Positions 25,961 through 39,490 are shown, numbered from the stretch's first letter. The stretch is 64,000 nt of DNA from Kryptolebias marmoratus (GCF_001649575.2 NC_051450.1:13095500-13159499), one strand, 5' to 3'. The notes: generated by a model from the sequence alone, not told the origin. Numbers and translations: made by a program.

Positions 25961-26844
25961 AACGAGGGGTAGCTCAAGACTTTTGCACAGTTTATAAATA
26001 GTTCTTATTCAGCATTAAAAAGCAGGATTAATAAAAAACAGTTGGGAAAAACAAACTAAAAAATACTTTTGTCCTAATTGTAAATGATAAATTGATGTAT
26101 AAACTGTTTCTGCTCCTATAAGCAAATATAAGTAAAGAGACAATTAATGCAAAGATACTGCAAACATTAAACCAAATGTTGTATGTTTGTGATTCATTTT
26201 AGACCCTGAACACCTCTGATATTCTTATTTGTGTGACTGAGACTTAAAGAGAGCAAATATAACAGAAACTAATGTGTGAGTGTGTTGAAAGTTCTTGGTA
26301 GACCTTAGATAAGACGAATGGGTGCTAAATTTGGATAAATGATTATTTTAAACATGTTATTATAGCATGAATTCTCAGTTAAATGTTAAATATACTGCAT
26401 ATGTGGATATTTACCACAACAAAATACAATACAGCGTTAATCCAGACAGGTAGATGGGAACATGAATGAACAAGACAACAACATCAAAATTAAATAGGGA
26501 GTGACACTGTCATACTGGGCATGAAATTCAGAAATAAATCAGAAGAAGTGGAAAGTCAAACTGAAGTATGAACAGATATAAGGAAAATAATGAACAGACT
26601 TTTAAACTTTGACACTATTTATGACACAGGACATAAAAAAGATTGAAGCAGCCAACTTCATATTGATTATCAGGTTGTTTCTGGTCATTTTAAAGCCTTG
26701 AGTTAAGTTTCATTAAATCTTTGCATCTCAGTGGGATTTGCCTGGTTTAATAAAGGTTAAATAATAAATAAAATAAAAACAACAGAGCCTGAAGCTCATG
26801 TTACTCCAAATGTTCTTAAAATGATAGCTCAGATCTTTCACAGT
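25961..26844. other. AT-rich non-coding stretch
   Basis: Very AT-rich, with no gene, RNA or recognisable repeat. Confidence 0.5.
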
Positions 26845-27000
26845 GGTGAAAAGGGTTATGAGCAGTTAATATCTTACATGTTGCAGATAACTCTTTGAAC
26901 GACCCCTGGTTTGAGAAAAAAAGTTTAATTTGGACCAGACTGATGAGCTAACGCCTAGTCTGAGCAGGACGAAGACCAAAGTGGATTGCTGCCAGTCCAG
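26845..27000 (+). mobile_element. Fold-back MITE-like element, left-arm fragment
   Basis: Contains 'gttatgagcagttaatatc' followed by TTAC, then 'gactgatgagctaac' and 'agtctgagcaggac'. This is the same order as the left half of the 21960-22256 and 62959-63268 copies. The right arm is missing. Confidence 0.65.
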
Positions 27001-28984
27001 TTTCAAAGATTTCATAGCAAACAGACGTTTATAGGGATTAAAACCACCACACAGTGACACAGTGAGAGGATGATAATGTATTTGCACTCAGGGGTTGTAC
27101 TATTTGAGCGGTTTACTCCTTTAAATGAACGAAACGGGATTATTTCACACCGTTACCTGGTCACATGTCGCCCAACCTGCTTAAATGTGCAAAGTTAAAG
27201 AAAAAGTCTCATTAATTGTTTATATTTAGGAGGTAATCCTTTGAATATTTGCAATTCTGACGACTGATGAGGACAGGAGCTTACAATGTGAGGATGGCAC
27301 CGGGGAATTTTGGAAAACGCTGACGACACCACAGACCACTGCCGCCGCAAGGGACTTCATAAAGGATCCCTACAATTACCCTCTTAATTTATTCCTACAC
27401 AAATTGGACTGTGTCTTCAGTTGACGCATATTTCATCTAGAGTACATTTTGGATAATCCTCCATATTCTCCTCTGTCCCATAGTTTTCAGTGGTGATTAG
27501 TGAGTGCAGCAGGAAAACACAACCAGCATGTAAACCTGCAGCTGAAGCAAAGAGGAAACTGCTGTCTTATTTTAAGCTTGCAGAACAAAGAATATGCTCT
27601 TCATTCTTTGAAGACAAAGACAAACAGTGTTCCTAGAAGTGTCAGTGGGGTGATAAACTTAGCAAGGGCTGAGGTGAAATTAAAGCCACATGCATGTAAG
27701 AGAGCTGCAGAGCAAAGTGCTTTGGCTGCGTCCAAACGAGCAAACGCAGGCTCGCTTTCTTGTGAAAATTCTCTTGTGCAATTTCCTATGCCGCCGTGCA
27801 TTTAAAATGCTAAACCCCGGAGTCTCTCGTGTCACCTTCAGAAGCACAGAAAAGGGGGCTGCGAGTTTGCGAAAGTGCCAAAAGCTGCCTCATGATTTTG
27901 AAATGTAAAAAAAAATGATTATGTATGAGGGTTTGCGGGCTTTCTGTTTTTTTTTTTTTTTTTTGCATTCTTTGAGGCGTAAAGCTGGTGGTAGAGAAGC
28001 AGATGTTAGTTTGCTTAACCCCAACAACATTCACACACTCTCACTGACCACGGAGAGACCCGGGGAGGGGGCCCGAACGGTGACGCCCGCAAACACAAAC
28101 CCAGCAGGTAAACACACGACGAACAGAGGCTTTCAGGAGCACAAACGTATCCGCCGCCTGCAACCTGATCGCTCTGCCTTGCTCCTTTCTCATGGCCCCG
28201 TCTGAGAGTCAGCATCTGTGCAAACGCTGAGGAAATTCACTTGTCAGCTCCCTGCTGAGTGTGGAAAAAGCAGAGGATGAGCAAACCACTTTCACTGCTC
28301 ATATCCTCTTAGATCAACTGTAAGTGCCTGTGATTGTAAATAAAAGCCCATTGAAGTAGGCGACGTATAAATGCACATTTGGTATGCATAATTCAAATGA
28401 TCTGGAGAAATGTTAAGTTTTCCCCTTAAGCACGACACGTTCAATGAGGTTAATGGGCCACTTTAGTGAGATCATGCACTTTTCTGAGCAGCACTGACTG
28501 CTGATCAGGGTAAGCCCCAGCAGAGTATCATTTCTAAATGGCACTGTATAAAAGCAGCTCTACTTGTCTCAGCTAGAAGATATGCATAAACAGACAGAGA
28601 CAACTTCCCCTAACAATGACTCAGAGTGATGCTGAACAAAATAGATTAGACAAAAGTGAAATTTTCATTATGGCTGTACATCTTCCACAGTCATCAACGG
28701 CATCTTGGTGTTTTCTCTGGAATCCAAAAAAAAAAAAAAAAAAATACCTTGCTGAGTCACGTGACAGCTGCCGCGCGAGAGCGGGAAATTGCTTCATTTA
28801 CGCTGAGATGTAAATGAGCTTCACGCAGACAGGTGAGGAGCCGTCCAAGTTCCTGCAAGCAGCTTGGCGTTTCCTAGAAACAAGACAGGCAACAGCTTTG
28901 TCGCTGAGTGTGTTGGTAAAGCTTCAAAATACATTTTAAAGAATGAGCAGAGAGGGGGAAAAATAAGACAGCAGAGAAAGTAAC
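27001..28984. other. Non-coding stretch
   Basis: Frames at 27500-28215 overlap on both strands and show no coding pattern. A poly-T run at 27949-27964 and a poly-A run at 28726-28744 are present. No gene was recognised. Confidence 0.45.
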
Positions 28985-29260
28985 TCTGGTGGTGCAGCGG
29001 TTTGAGCTGCTGCCTCACAGCAAGCAGGTTGCAGGTTCACCTCCTGGCCTCTCTGGGTGGAAGTTGCATGTGCACGTGTGAGTTTCCTCTGGTTTCCTTC
29101 CACAAACCAAAGCGTGAACAGTTGTTTGTCTCTGTGATGGACTTGCGACCTGCCCAGGGTGTCCCCCCCACCTCTAACACAGTTATGGTGGGAGATTGGC
29201 ACCAGCTCCCTGAGACCCGGAAAGGAGAAGTGGGTAAAGAAAATGGATGAATGTGACTCC
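28985..29260 (+). mobile_element. tRNA-like SINE
   Basis: The head has a pol III A-box-like segment, 'tggtgcagcggtttgagct', and a B-box-like 'caggttcacctcc' (compare GGTTCGAATCC). The body has the familiar fish segments 'gtgatggacttgcgacctg', 'cccagggtgt', 'ccctgagacccggaaagg' and the end 'gaaaatggatga', where intact members read 'gataatggatgga'. The internal promoter is degenerate, so the copy is probably silent. The exact SINE family name is not asserted. Confidence 0.75.
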
Positions 29261-30559
29261 AAGAGGGCAGTCTTACCAATAGCTGATCTATTGAAACTTG
29301 GCTCTTTTCTTTTTTTTTTTTTTTTTGGAGCAGCTTTTATTTACTTTTATTACTTTTATTTCATAAAATCTATTGTATATATGTAAAATACAGTACAAAG
29401 CAACACATTATATTATACTATGACAAAATACAATATCATACAATTACAATACAAAAAGATAAAATATAATCTGATCTAATACAACATGATATCAGACAAT
29501 GCAATAAAATATAATGATACGCTAATATTTTTTTGTCCCCTTAAAGAAATTTGTTTTATACTCGACTTTGTCCCAATGGCTCTTTTCACCAATAAAGACA
29601 ATTCAGAAAAATTCAGAAAAATAAGCTGTTAGCATACAGATTTTTGTCTAAACCTGAGGGGAAAAAACAGCTTTTGCCAAGGTCCATTCAGTAATGTAGC
29701 CTTGTAAAATAAATAGAGAAAAAGCTTCTAGGCTACTAATTGAATTACATAACCTTACTGATTTCTGTAAACACCCAACAATGCTTAAGTTAGGTTCTTA
29801 ATCAGGCCCAGCCATAAAGTCATTCAGCGAGTCAGGTTCAAAACAACTGGAACAGCTGCGACGGAGTTCGTAGGTGAATTTCAGTCAGCGCTCCTTCATG
29901 CCTCCACAGTGAAATGCAAACTAAAAGGCTCAGGACTTTACTTTCATGCCAGCCATACATTTGAATTTCCATGAATGAGCACGGCGCGCTAACTGAGCCT
30001 TTTTTTGTACGCCGCCACAAGAGTTGATACGAAACGACAGGCCCGTGTTCAGCTTTACCGTTTCAATCGAATCGTTATTCGTGAGCCAAGCCTTTCAGTA
30101 AAAAAAACTGCTGTTTAGGTTGGAACTTTATAGCTTTTTAGTATACACGCTGTGTTATTTTAAGAAATCTTTAGTGGTAGGTTTAAATGAAATAAAAGCG
30201 TCTGAATGGGCAGAGAGAGGCCGATGGAGCGTGATGTGTGGGCAGAGGAATCAGCTGGACAGGAGCAAGTAGCTGCCTGTGTTTGACTCCAGAGAGGGCC
30301 TGCTTTAAAACACACTCCTGCCGAGCTGCAGCCCTCCCACAAATATCTTTTTTTTTTCTTTTTATACATATATACAGTGGGCCTGGGAACCCAGAGTTAA
30401 CCGCTCAACAAGTCTGGACACTCTTTAACCTACAGCTTCAGGGAGTTATGGAAATTCTCACGATTCACAGATTCATGCATAGCTGGCGGGGGGGAAAAAA
30501 AGAAGACGATAGAGGTGATAGGATGCACAGTATAATATTACTTGATGGTGAAACAAAGG

Positions 30560-30587
30560 CTCATGTACACACATGTGTGCACATGAG
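30560..30587. repeat. 28-bp near-perfect palindrome
   Basis: CTCATGTACACACATG continues as TGTGCACATGAG. The two halves are reverse complements with a single mismatched pair, centred on CATG. It is alternating purine-pyrimidine for much of its length. No factor site of this length is recognised. Confidence 0.8.
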
Positions 30588-33500
30588 CGTAGGGGAGCGG
30601 ATCCTTTACATAAAGGGATTAAATGACCGGCAGTCTGAGCGGTCCTTTTAATTGAAGATTTGCTGATGAAGCCATTTCTAAAGCCTTTTCTATTTTTACC
30701 TCAACACACCCTCGGGGACCTTTTGGTTGTAAAACTGAACTGTAGCGTCACACAAAGCTGCATCACAGATACTACTACTACTAGAGAAACAAAGTCTGAT
30801 GTAAGGTTTGCTCAGCTGAGTTGCATTTCTGCATGCAGTTGGCCAAAACTTAAAGCCTAAAAATCAACAGCCCGATAAATTTGAACGGCATTTCTTTGCA
30901 TTTTCCCCTTTGCAGAGAAATGCAAAGTGCTGGCAGCACTCGGGGCATTATGCAATCTCACTATCAAAAGGTGCCACTGGATGCTTTTGCGGGTTCACCG
31001 AGTACAAATTTGTGAATGAAGCTCCTGCCATTTATGGTGCTGCGTTAGTAGTTTGGAGAAGAGGGGCGTAACTTGAGATGAGGGCTTCCTCCTGTCGGTT
31101 TCAGCTGTTGTGTTTCCTTGTCAATGAGTTGTAAAAGAGCTCGAAGCTCGCCACGACGAACTTTGCCTCTGTTTGCTGACATGCAGGTCAAGTCAAGCCA
31201 GAATGTGTAAATGCAAAAACTTAGAAGCCTGTAAGAGAGTTACCAAACAGAGTTTCATGCAGCATGTCCGTGCTTTTAATAGCTCCTGTTTCTAAATGAC
31301 TCACTCAGCTTTCAAATCTCAGTTTTAAAAGCGCCTCTGGAAACTTTAAGAACATATTCTTTAGCAGCATTTCTCTTACCTCGCACTCTGCAGAGACAAT
31401 GTTATAAACGCACCATTCTGATCACAGTCGTTGTTCCTGAGTAATTTTAAAACTGGGAGTGATCGCAGCATCAGTGAGTGAGTCACGGTTTCAGGTAGAC
31501 TCTGCGCTCGCTGTTTTACATTTGAAACATGAGTACGTATGACCGCTTGAGTCAGAAGGCAACTTTCCCTCTTACAGTACAGTAAATTCACGCCAAAGTC
31601 TGAAAAAAGCCCCTCAAGCTGCCTGAAGATGTTTTACAATCATTTAAAATCAAAATTAAACAGAATAAAGCAAGTAAGACTGCTTTGCGGTGAAAAATTT
31701 CAACCTTTATTTCACAATTTGTTTAACAAATAGACAAGCAAAGATTTCTTATTTGATTTGGTTCAAAATGAAAATTTTGGCAACAAGAGATCGTCTCAAA
31801 CTTTACTCATATGGGCATAAAGAAAAGAATAAAAGCCTTATAATGTCAGAAAAATAAAACAAAATATTCCAAATAGATTTCCATAAACTAATAGAAACAG
31901 TTTTATTAAACCTGTGTTAAGTTGCTTTTTATTAGCATTTCTGGACAATTTAACTAATTAATTGTTTTGAAACCTTAAAACAAACCATTTATAGATCTTT
32001 TTCATAAAGTCAGCCATGTTGTACATCACATTCTCAGAGTAGTTCAGTGGAAAAAACATTGCTCAACCTAAAACCTTTCAAGATTTTTCACTTTTTGGTT
32101 GTCGACATTGTGAAAGCCTGTGATGTGATTGCGAACGTCTTGCAGATTTTAATCTTTGCAGCACGTTTTGTTCTTTATCAAACCATTATATGATCCCGGT
32201 TGAGACCAACAGTCTTTTATTTATGATGCTGTCCTGTGTTGAAAGTTTTGCGGCGCCTCACAGAACACTGAAAGAAGCTGAAAAGTGGTGCAATAAATAA
32301 AGAATGTTGCTTAACTCCTGGAATATTTGGTGCATGCAGGTAGGATTTGTTGATTCGGACTCTGTTCTGCTGATCTTCACGTTGATTTCCTTTAAAATAA
32401 CTTAAACTTTTTGCACCATGTCCTTGCATCCTCTGCAATGGACACATGAAGCCCTCTTTTGCATTTCAAACTGAGACCGCATCGCCACTCAGATGAATAG
32501 TAACCAATAAGACAAAGTGCGGACTGAGTTATCCACAAGAAAAGACTTTTCTTTTTAAAACTGAAAAAGCAGGTGAGAGGTCACACCTGACTCGAGCCCT
32601 GCAGACGGTGACTGCAACACGTGACGTGTGGACGAGATAGCAGGCTTCTCGCCTCCTGGTGTAAAACGCAAACAATGCTGCCGGAGCTGCCCAGCCGGTG
32701 TGGGGGGGCTGACAGAGGGAGCAGACCGCTGGCGCTGGTGAACAAACAGAGCAGCCACATCAAAACACAGAGGGCGTGGACGCTAATGATGAAGTCAGAC
32801 GTTCTCTCTGAAGTCAAACGCTCCAGGTCATGGTGATAAAAATAAAGAATGTTATTATGGTGTAGATGAATTCCTTCCAACTGATTCGAACAAAATAACT
32901 CTTTATTTTGGTTGGTTACAAACTATTTTCTGTTTCAAAACAGGCCAAAAACAATCTTTAGGGATAAACACATTTATTATCTTTCCCCTGACTGTTTATC
33001 TGGCCGTTGCCCTTCACCTTTTTAAAGTCCTGCTTGACCCAGTAGAAACAAAAAAGAGCATGTAAAGAGGATTTACATTAACATTTAAACGGGTTTACTG
33101 GGCTGTAAAACATTGCTGCACGTTGTAAATACGAAAGAAGTTACTCATCATTCAATCTGCTTTGTTCCACAACAGAAACTTTAACAACTTATTTTGTGCT
33201 TCTACTAATCTTTTCCAGGTTTATAGGTCAGTTAAACGATGGTTACAGATAATAAAGTGCTCAGAAAACACTTCAGGAATGGAATTTTTCTCTTCTTTTT
33301 TTTTAAAGAATACATTTACAACACCTACAACACATGTCTGCAAACTCACCACCAAATAGCAAACGGTGAATCATGTATATCATATATCATGTATTGATGT
33401 GGCACAGTGGTGGGAAGCTCAGTCATCCTTTACCGGCTGCTCTTTGTGTTCTGGTTCCTGGCCGAACAGCCCCGGTTCATTCATTACCTGGAGTCCTGCA

Positions 33501-34069
33501 GCATTTCTCCGTGGGATGTGAAGCCTGACAGCACATTCCTGTACAGCAGAAAAAGGGAGTGGGAGTCGACAGAGGTTTATTTTAATGAGCTTTGTGTTTA
33601 TTTAACCTCCTTTCTGCTCTTCCAGATCCCGACATGAAAGGGAGCAAAGAGACGGAGTCAAAAAGCTTGACCTGGCACAGCGTGGGGCTGCATGAGTCCT
33701 CTTAACCAGAGGTGCTCGGGATGAGTGTTTCCAATGAAAGCTGAAGCATGAAAAGGAGGGGTTAAGGGAAAAAAAAGTGACACAAAACGATATTCAGACT
33801 TGTGAGCGCGACTTACTGCTCAGCTGACCACATCTGAAGGTATCTGGCTAGCAGGAAATAAAGGGATGTTTAGATTGCTTTCACCTGCTAAAGAGCCAGA
33901 GAATGAGCTAAAAGTGCCATAAAATGACATAATTTATTTTTAAAAGTGTGTTTTTAAACATGGAACTTAAATTTATTTGAAAAATAAATGTATTTATTTT
34001 ATTTTTTTTAAATTTAATTTTAATGGCTAAGTAAAAACAAACTCATGACTTTCTACCTTTAGCCCAAGG

Positions 34070-34115
34070 AAAGTTAGCTTAGCCTAGCTTAGCTTAGCTT
34101 AGCTTAGCGTGGAAA
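34070..34115. repeat. TTAGC-type short tandem repeat
   Basis: Several consecutive 'agctt' and 'tagct' units (AGCTTAGCTTAGC) lie next to 'ggaaacaggag'. This pattern is common in dispersed fish repeats, and a larger decayed element may extend to about 34330. Confidence 0.65.
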
Positions 34116-35354
34116 CAGGAGTCGTTAGAACAAGTCAGTGCTAATTCCTGTTGGAAAATTCAACCTAGAAATTTTTGGATTTACATGTTTTTTTATACAG
34201 ATCAGAGAAAAAAGGTGTAGAATGTAGGAGCAATATTTTGAAGATTTAATAGCCATATAATTAGCATCTCTTGCTAAACTAGCTAAGCTAATATAGGCTA
34301 AGCCTCTTACACACACAGTTCTTCAAATACATGTCAGTCAAAGTATATACAAAAGTTTAAAACTTATGCCTTATTTTTATGCGTTTCACTTTCAGATATC
34401 TCATGTTAACTAAAAGAGTTTTTTTTTCCAGCATAGTTTATTTCATTCCCTTTAACAAGAAGCCATAAAATACAGAACTATAGCACACAAATTGTCCACA
34501 CATCTAGCTCGATAAATATTTTCATTTATTTATTTATTTATTTTTTATTTTAGTTAAAATAAGACTGAAACTGAAAGTGAGAGTTTTTTACCATTAATAA
34601 TCTACTGCTGAACAACAAAGATGCATGCGCAACCATTTTAGGTACAATGGCTCGGTTTTACAGACTGTCAACTGAAACGTTTGTCTCTGTTTCGTCTCTG
34701 CTTTCGTTTGTAAATACTTCATTCTTAGAAAAAGTTTGGGTCAACATCTACAGAGACACAACCGGACAGTTTTGAAGATTCGAGAGAAGAAAAAGCCACA
34801 ACTTGTTGATCTGTGGTGCACAAAGCCAGACACTTCTTCTGCTGTCTTGTTTAAAACCCAACCAATCAGACAGCAGGTGTATTTAAGCAACAAGAACATT
34901 AATCACAAGGACTTTTGTGCTTATCAATGACAACAAGCCATCTCTGTGAGATCAGACATTATTTTGTGCCTTTTCTAACTTTTATTGTGTTTCTTGGTGA
35001 GGATTATTTCATTTTTCCACAGCTCTGACCATTTTCCTCACCTAATTGTTCTAATCATGTCACCTTCTTTTCAGTATTTTTCAACTGTCAGAAAGCTGAG
35101 TTTAATTAATATGGTTGACCCAAACCAGCTGAAACTCTACAAGACTGCACATAATTGATGTGGTCAGAATTTCATAACACCGTTACAATGGCCCTCACAG
35201 AAAGTGTAAGGAGGTTACGTGTAAAGTAAATGCTTTCACCTCCTGCAGCTGTAAGCAGGAGTAACTGATGCAGAACAACCACTAGCTTCGCCGTAATAAA
35301 CAGGCTTCACTCACTTATTGGACCCTTAAAAAGAACAACACAAGCCCAGTTAAA

Positions 35355-35928
35355 ATACTGCAATACCGAGAAATTTATTGACATACTTTTAAAAATATTC
35401 AACTGTCACAAGACGCCAAAAACACCAACAAAACACAAAACATGCACGTTACAATGTATGTGGGAAATCCTCTCCTTGACTCCATTTATACAACATCACA
35501 TCCTTGAAATGTAAGTTAAACACATGCGGCTTTGACGGTTCAAAGTTGTCATGGCAATTGCACAGTAGGCTACAAAAATATCAGTATGAGCTGTAAAAGT
35601 CAAATAAAAAGCTGCGCTGTCCCTTTAAGAGCACCGCGACAGTTGTAACACTAGGTACTTCCCAAACACAACAAACCGCAGGGGCCCATTCAGGGTGTAT
35701 CTGTGTCCTCTCAGAAAAAGGGAGAAGTAGGTACTATTAAAACCCATGCAAGTGTCTGCAGCTATGAGAGTTTGTGTTCTCCTGAAAAGATGCTGTGAAA
35801 CTGACTCCACCGCTGACTGCTTCCCTCTTTGCATCCTTCCAATTTTCCACCAGGTTATTCAGTAGTCTTACTTTTGCATCGGCTGTGGTGGTGCTCAGGT
35901 TGCACGAGGGGTCTGTGGCAGCAGCAGC
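35355..35928 (-). other. Candidate terminal exon with 3' UTR (unassigned)
   Basis: On the minus strand, a good acceptor (polypyrimidine, then TTTTTGCAG) precedes an open segment starting with four codons for alanine-type residues. It then reads ATDPSCNLSTTTADAK and continues to a stop near 35737. A GTAAGA directly after 'GATGCAAAA' (about 35872) could instead make this a short internal exon. Downstream an AATAAA lies on the minus strand near 35376, with the sequence between reading like a 3' UTR. I do not recognise the product. Alternatives are a lncRNA exon (possibly of the transcript starting near 58.1 kb) or chance. Confidence 0.3.
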
Positions 35929-36020
35929 CTGCAAAAAGCAAGACAACATGTCAGTGTCCTGATATGACTCTTCGCAAACAAACTTTCGTTTCATACGGCA
36001 AGTTAACAAGAACAACTTAA

Positions 36021-38859
36021 TGTGAAAGTGGTGTTTCTTTCATTCTGAGTTGAGCTTTTTTAGTAGGGCACTTGGTGTTCAGTTAAGGGTGGGGAAAATA
36101 TGAAATATACAACATTCATTGCACCAAAATCCAATATTCAGTAGTGCAAAAGAAGAATAATCGAAAAGCAAATTATCCAGTCAAAACTGTACTTCCTCTT
36201 TGATGATCAGTGATGTATTTTGTCATTAAAACCCTTCTTATGCGACGTACAGTAACTGGTAAAAAAAAAATATTAAGCACACAAAAGAAACAGTCCAATT
36301 TGGATACAATTTGGCACACAAATGATGCAGACAAACGATGGGTATGTAATTGATTAAATTTGCAAGAAGCTGGAGCGTCTAGAATGGTCACCAGAGGGCA
36401 TAAGTGGTGGCATCATGGGTAGATGGATAGTGTTATCAGGAAGTTGTCGGAGCGTCCAACAGTCAGTCAAAACAGCGATTGAAGCTCACTAGACACATAT
36501 GATGTTTTGATATAAGGGATATAAAGCTTTGACAGCGTTATAGTAATTTGGCAGGGGTCCCATTGTGGGTTTGCATGAAGCCAGGCGGCAGTATTCCACT
36601 ATTACCCAGCATGCAAGGCATACACATGTCACAGGGGCCCAGTGTTGCAACCAGCACACATTGTGATTTCAGTCACTAAAGCTGTATTGTGCGCCAGGCA
36701 TAACAGAACCCCCATGTCATCTGGGCCTGCCATCTGGTCATAGGTATTAGATTCTTTACAACGGCCCGTGTCATCCCGCACCGCGTCTCAATGGCTGTCA
36801 GCAGCAAGAGTTCCCCGTCTCTTGCGTCGGCTGCCATTCCCACCAAAGCGGAGACGGCTGCGTTTGGAGGGGTGTCGTAACTTGAAGGCATGGCCTGAAG
36901 ATGAGCGGTGCCGTATCATGTTCCGCGATCAGTCTTGGTTTTAAAACACAGAGATTTGTTTTAAACAGATATACAAAACTGGAAACCTGAAACAAAAATT
37001 ATATTTCTACTTGTTCTCTTTTGTTCTGATCTTTATAAAGTAATGTTGGGAGCCTGACAAGCTGATCTTTGTTAATTAATTGCTGGGTTATTAACCTCTG
37101 TAGCGAGTCTACAGCAGCCTGTATAGACAGCACACAAGCTAACTATTATAGCTTGTCACAAACGTTTGTTGTCAAACAGTGTTACCTTGAAATCAACACA
37201 CAAGAACACAAGTACAGCAGACAGTGAAATGCATCTTAAATGGGTTGTGCAAATAATGAGAAATGAAAAGAAAGAGAAACATGTTATTTTACTGACAGCC
37301 ATGACTCACTGTTATTTTTGCTACCAGATAAAATGTCCAACCAACTATACAAGCAGTCATTTTTTTAGTAAGCGTAAAAGTTTCAGGGAATTCCCCCTCA
37401 GATGCTGTACTCAAATGAATAGCAGCTCAAAGCAACATGCACTGCAGGGGAAAGGAAGAGCTATTTACATCTCATTAAAAGGCTTCTAAAACATAGGATC
37501 GGTATGACAGAAATCTTTTTTACACCGTGGCAAACCTTGAAACTGAAAACGAACCCATGCCTAATTACCACAGATGATGTTCCGGTGTGTTAATGGCAGA
37601 CCAGAAAGAAAAGAAGCAGTCCTGCCAATGTAGCCACAGAGAAATACCAAGGATACTCTTGGCATCATGGCGTGGGAAGTCATGGGGGACACTTTGGGAA
37701 ACACGCTGCATGCACTTGTCTTACCCCTCCTAAGACGGCGCGCTGGTACAGTCTTTAAACAAGATGTCTGTGTCTATGAACTATCAGTGTGATGTTAAGG
37801 TTGTTTAGTTAATACACCAGATTACACTCTTCTCTTTTCAAAAGGTGAGCGATACCACGTTGTAATGCTTAAATTTACAGCTTCGCAGCTCACAACAGCA
37901 AACACAGCAAGGGGTTTTCAAATTGTTAGAAAAGCTCCAATCTCTTGTAAACTATTACATTTCTCTTGTCTGTAGCTCGATCATAGACTGTTCATAATAA
38001 TCCATCTTTTAGGCACAAATTGTCACGACTCCTGCAATAAACCCTCCCTGGCTTTTAAAACACTGCACCACAGATACAAACAGGAAGGTAACAGTCAGCT
38101 AGCTGGTAAAACATTCACACATGCATCAATTTTTCCATCACATCACTCCTTAAACCCTGAGCTTCACTGTGGGTCCATGTTTCTGTGTTTTCTCCAATCT
38201 CTTAGGGGCTAAGGTTAAGCTAATTTTGAAAGATGTGGTTTTTTTATGTGCTAGCTTATGTGATCGGTGCTTTTGGGGACAAATCGAAAACCAAACTTTG
38301 TATCCTCCAGCTGGTTCACCTGCAAGCAAATGGGTAGGACTTCCTCCCACTTCCAAGGTACAGTGAATGCAGCGTGAGTTGAAGTTATTAGGGAAAAGAT
38401 TTTGATAAGGAGAGGGGATTTCCTCAGTTTGAGCTGCAGAAATGACATTTTTCCACTGCAAATTTTATTTTCTTACTCAAGTCCTTGCCACTCCTCAAAA
38501 AGAAAGAAAAAAAAAAACCCCGAAACAAAACATGGTGTTTTCCCAATGCTTTTAAATCTGATTTTTTGAGTTGGCGCACTAATGGATCCCAAATATGTGC
38601 AATAAATTACAGAAAAATGACATCTTTCACTGTACGTTCCTTGTAAGTCTCCATCCTTACATAAAATGAACACACTTCAAATAAAACTTGCAGCAGCTTT
38701 TTATAACTCAAAAATCTCTGATTCTTCCCAGATTTCAAGAGCGAAACTGATACTCTTTGTGGTTGAACACGGTTTCGGATGGGGTTTTAGGGCTTAAAGC
38801 ATCAGGTAGTGAAAAAAAAAACACATTGAATAACTTGCTCATTTTGAGCAAACTTTGAC
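36021..38859. other. Non-coding stretch, nothing assigned
   Basis: A moderately GC-rich patch at 36690-36900 is open in more than one minus-strand frame after a TCTTCAG, but neither frame gives a recognisable protein. The rest is AT-rich with chance frames. Confidence 0.4.
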
Positions 38860-38968
38860 AGTTGTAAAGCCAGGGGCACCGACATCATCATGGACAGCTG
38901 ATCCTTGATGTAGGCTTTCTCAAACTGCTCCTCCATTTTGTTTTGCTGCACCTTTAAACGCCGTGCGC
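38860..38968 (-). CDS. Weak candidate coding exon (unassigned)
   Basis: After an acceptor-like TTTTCACAACAG, one minus-strand frame reads GARRLKVQQNKMEEQFEKAY and continues IKDQLSMMMSVPLAL. Codon choice is strongly coding-like (GAG, CAG, AAG, CTG, GTG), while the other two frames close quickly. The donor is poor (CAAAGTTTGC or GAGCAAGTTATT). The segment is amphipathic and could be a short helical exon. No family is recognised. Confidence 0.25.
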
Positions 38969-39490
38969 CTGTTGTGAAAATGTATGCAAAACCTGACATA
39001 CGCACGGAGGCGTTGAGCTGGTTCACGTTTGAGTGGGTTGTTAGACACTCGGGGACATTACCTTGTTCATGTGGAAAAATCTGATAGTGAACTTGTCTGC
39101 AGAGGGTGATCGGGCAAAACAGACGCTTTAATGGTACTTCAGAAGGAGAATATATGTCACACACGTCAATGATGACGATAAGCTGACATATAGAGTGAGT
39201 GTTGGTGACAGAAACAAGTATTCAAGAGTACATCAAGCTCTGTCTGTGACCCCACTCTGGTCCAAAAAAATATTTAAAAGAAACCAGGCAGAAAAGTAAA
39301 AAATGATGAAAAAACAAACAAAAACTATATTTAAGCTATATTTGCAACTTTTTTTGAGTGTGCAAATAAACTTTTTACTTTTTCAGTATAATAAAGGGGT
39401 GCATTTCTCTAAGAATAATCATGTAATGCAAAAATCACAACAGGATAAGGTTTATAAAAGAGAACTTTTTCAGACTGAAGTTGTTTTAAG
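38969..39490. other. Non-coding stretch
   Basis: No gene or repeat was recognised beyond A-rich runs. Confidence 0.5.

Larger units (their letters stand above)
29261..35354. other. Long AT-rich non-coding stretch
   Basis: No gene was recognised. It includes a very AT-rich, ACAATA-rich segment at 29330-29520, a near-perfect palindrome at 30560-30587, a TTAGC tandem cluster near 34078-34110 and a TTTA array near 34525-34552. Frames of up to 137 codons here show no domain or splice context. Confidence 0.5.

Noticed and set aside
28985..29260. Functional tRNA gene
   Set aside because: The A- and B-box-like segments belong to a SINE with a long non-tRNA body. The anticodon arm and CCA-stem cannot be formed.
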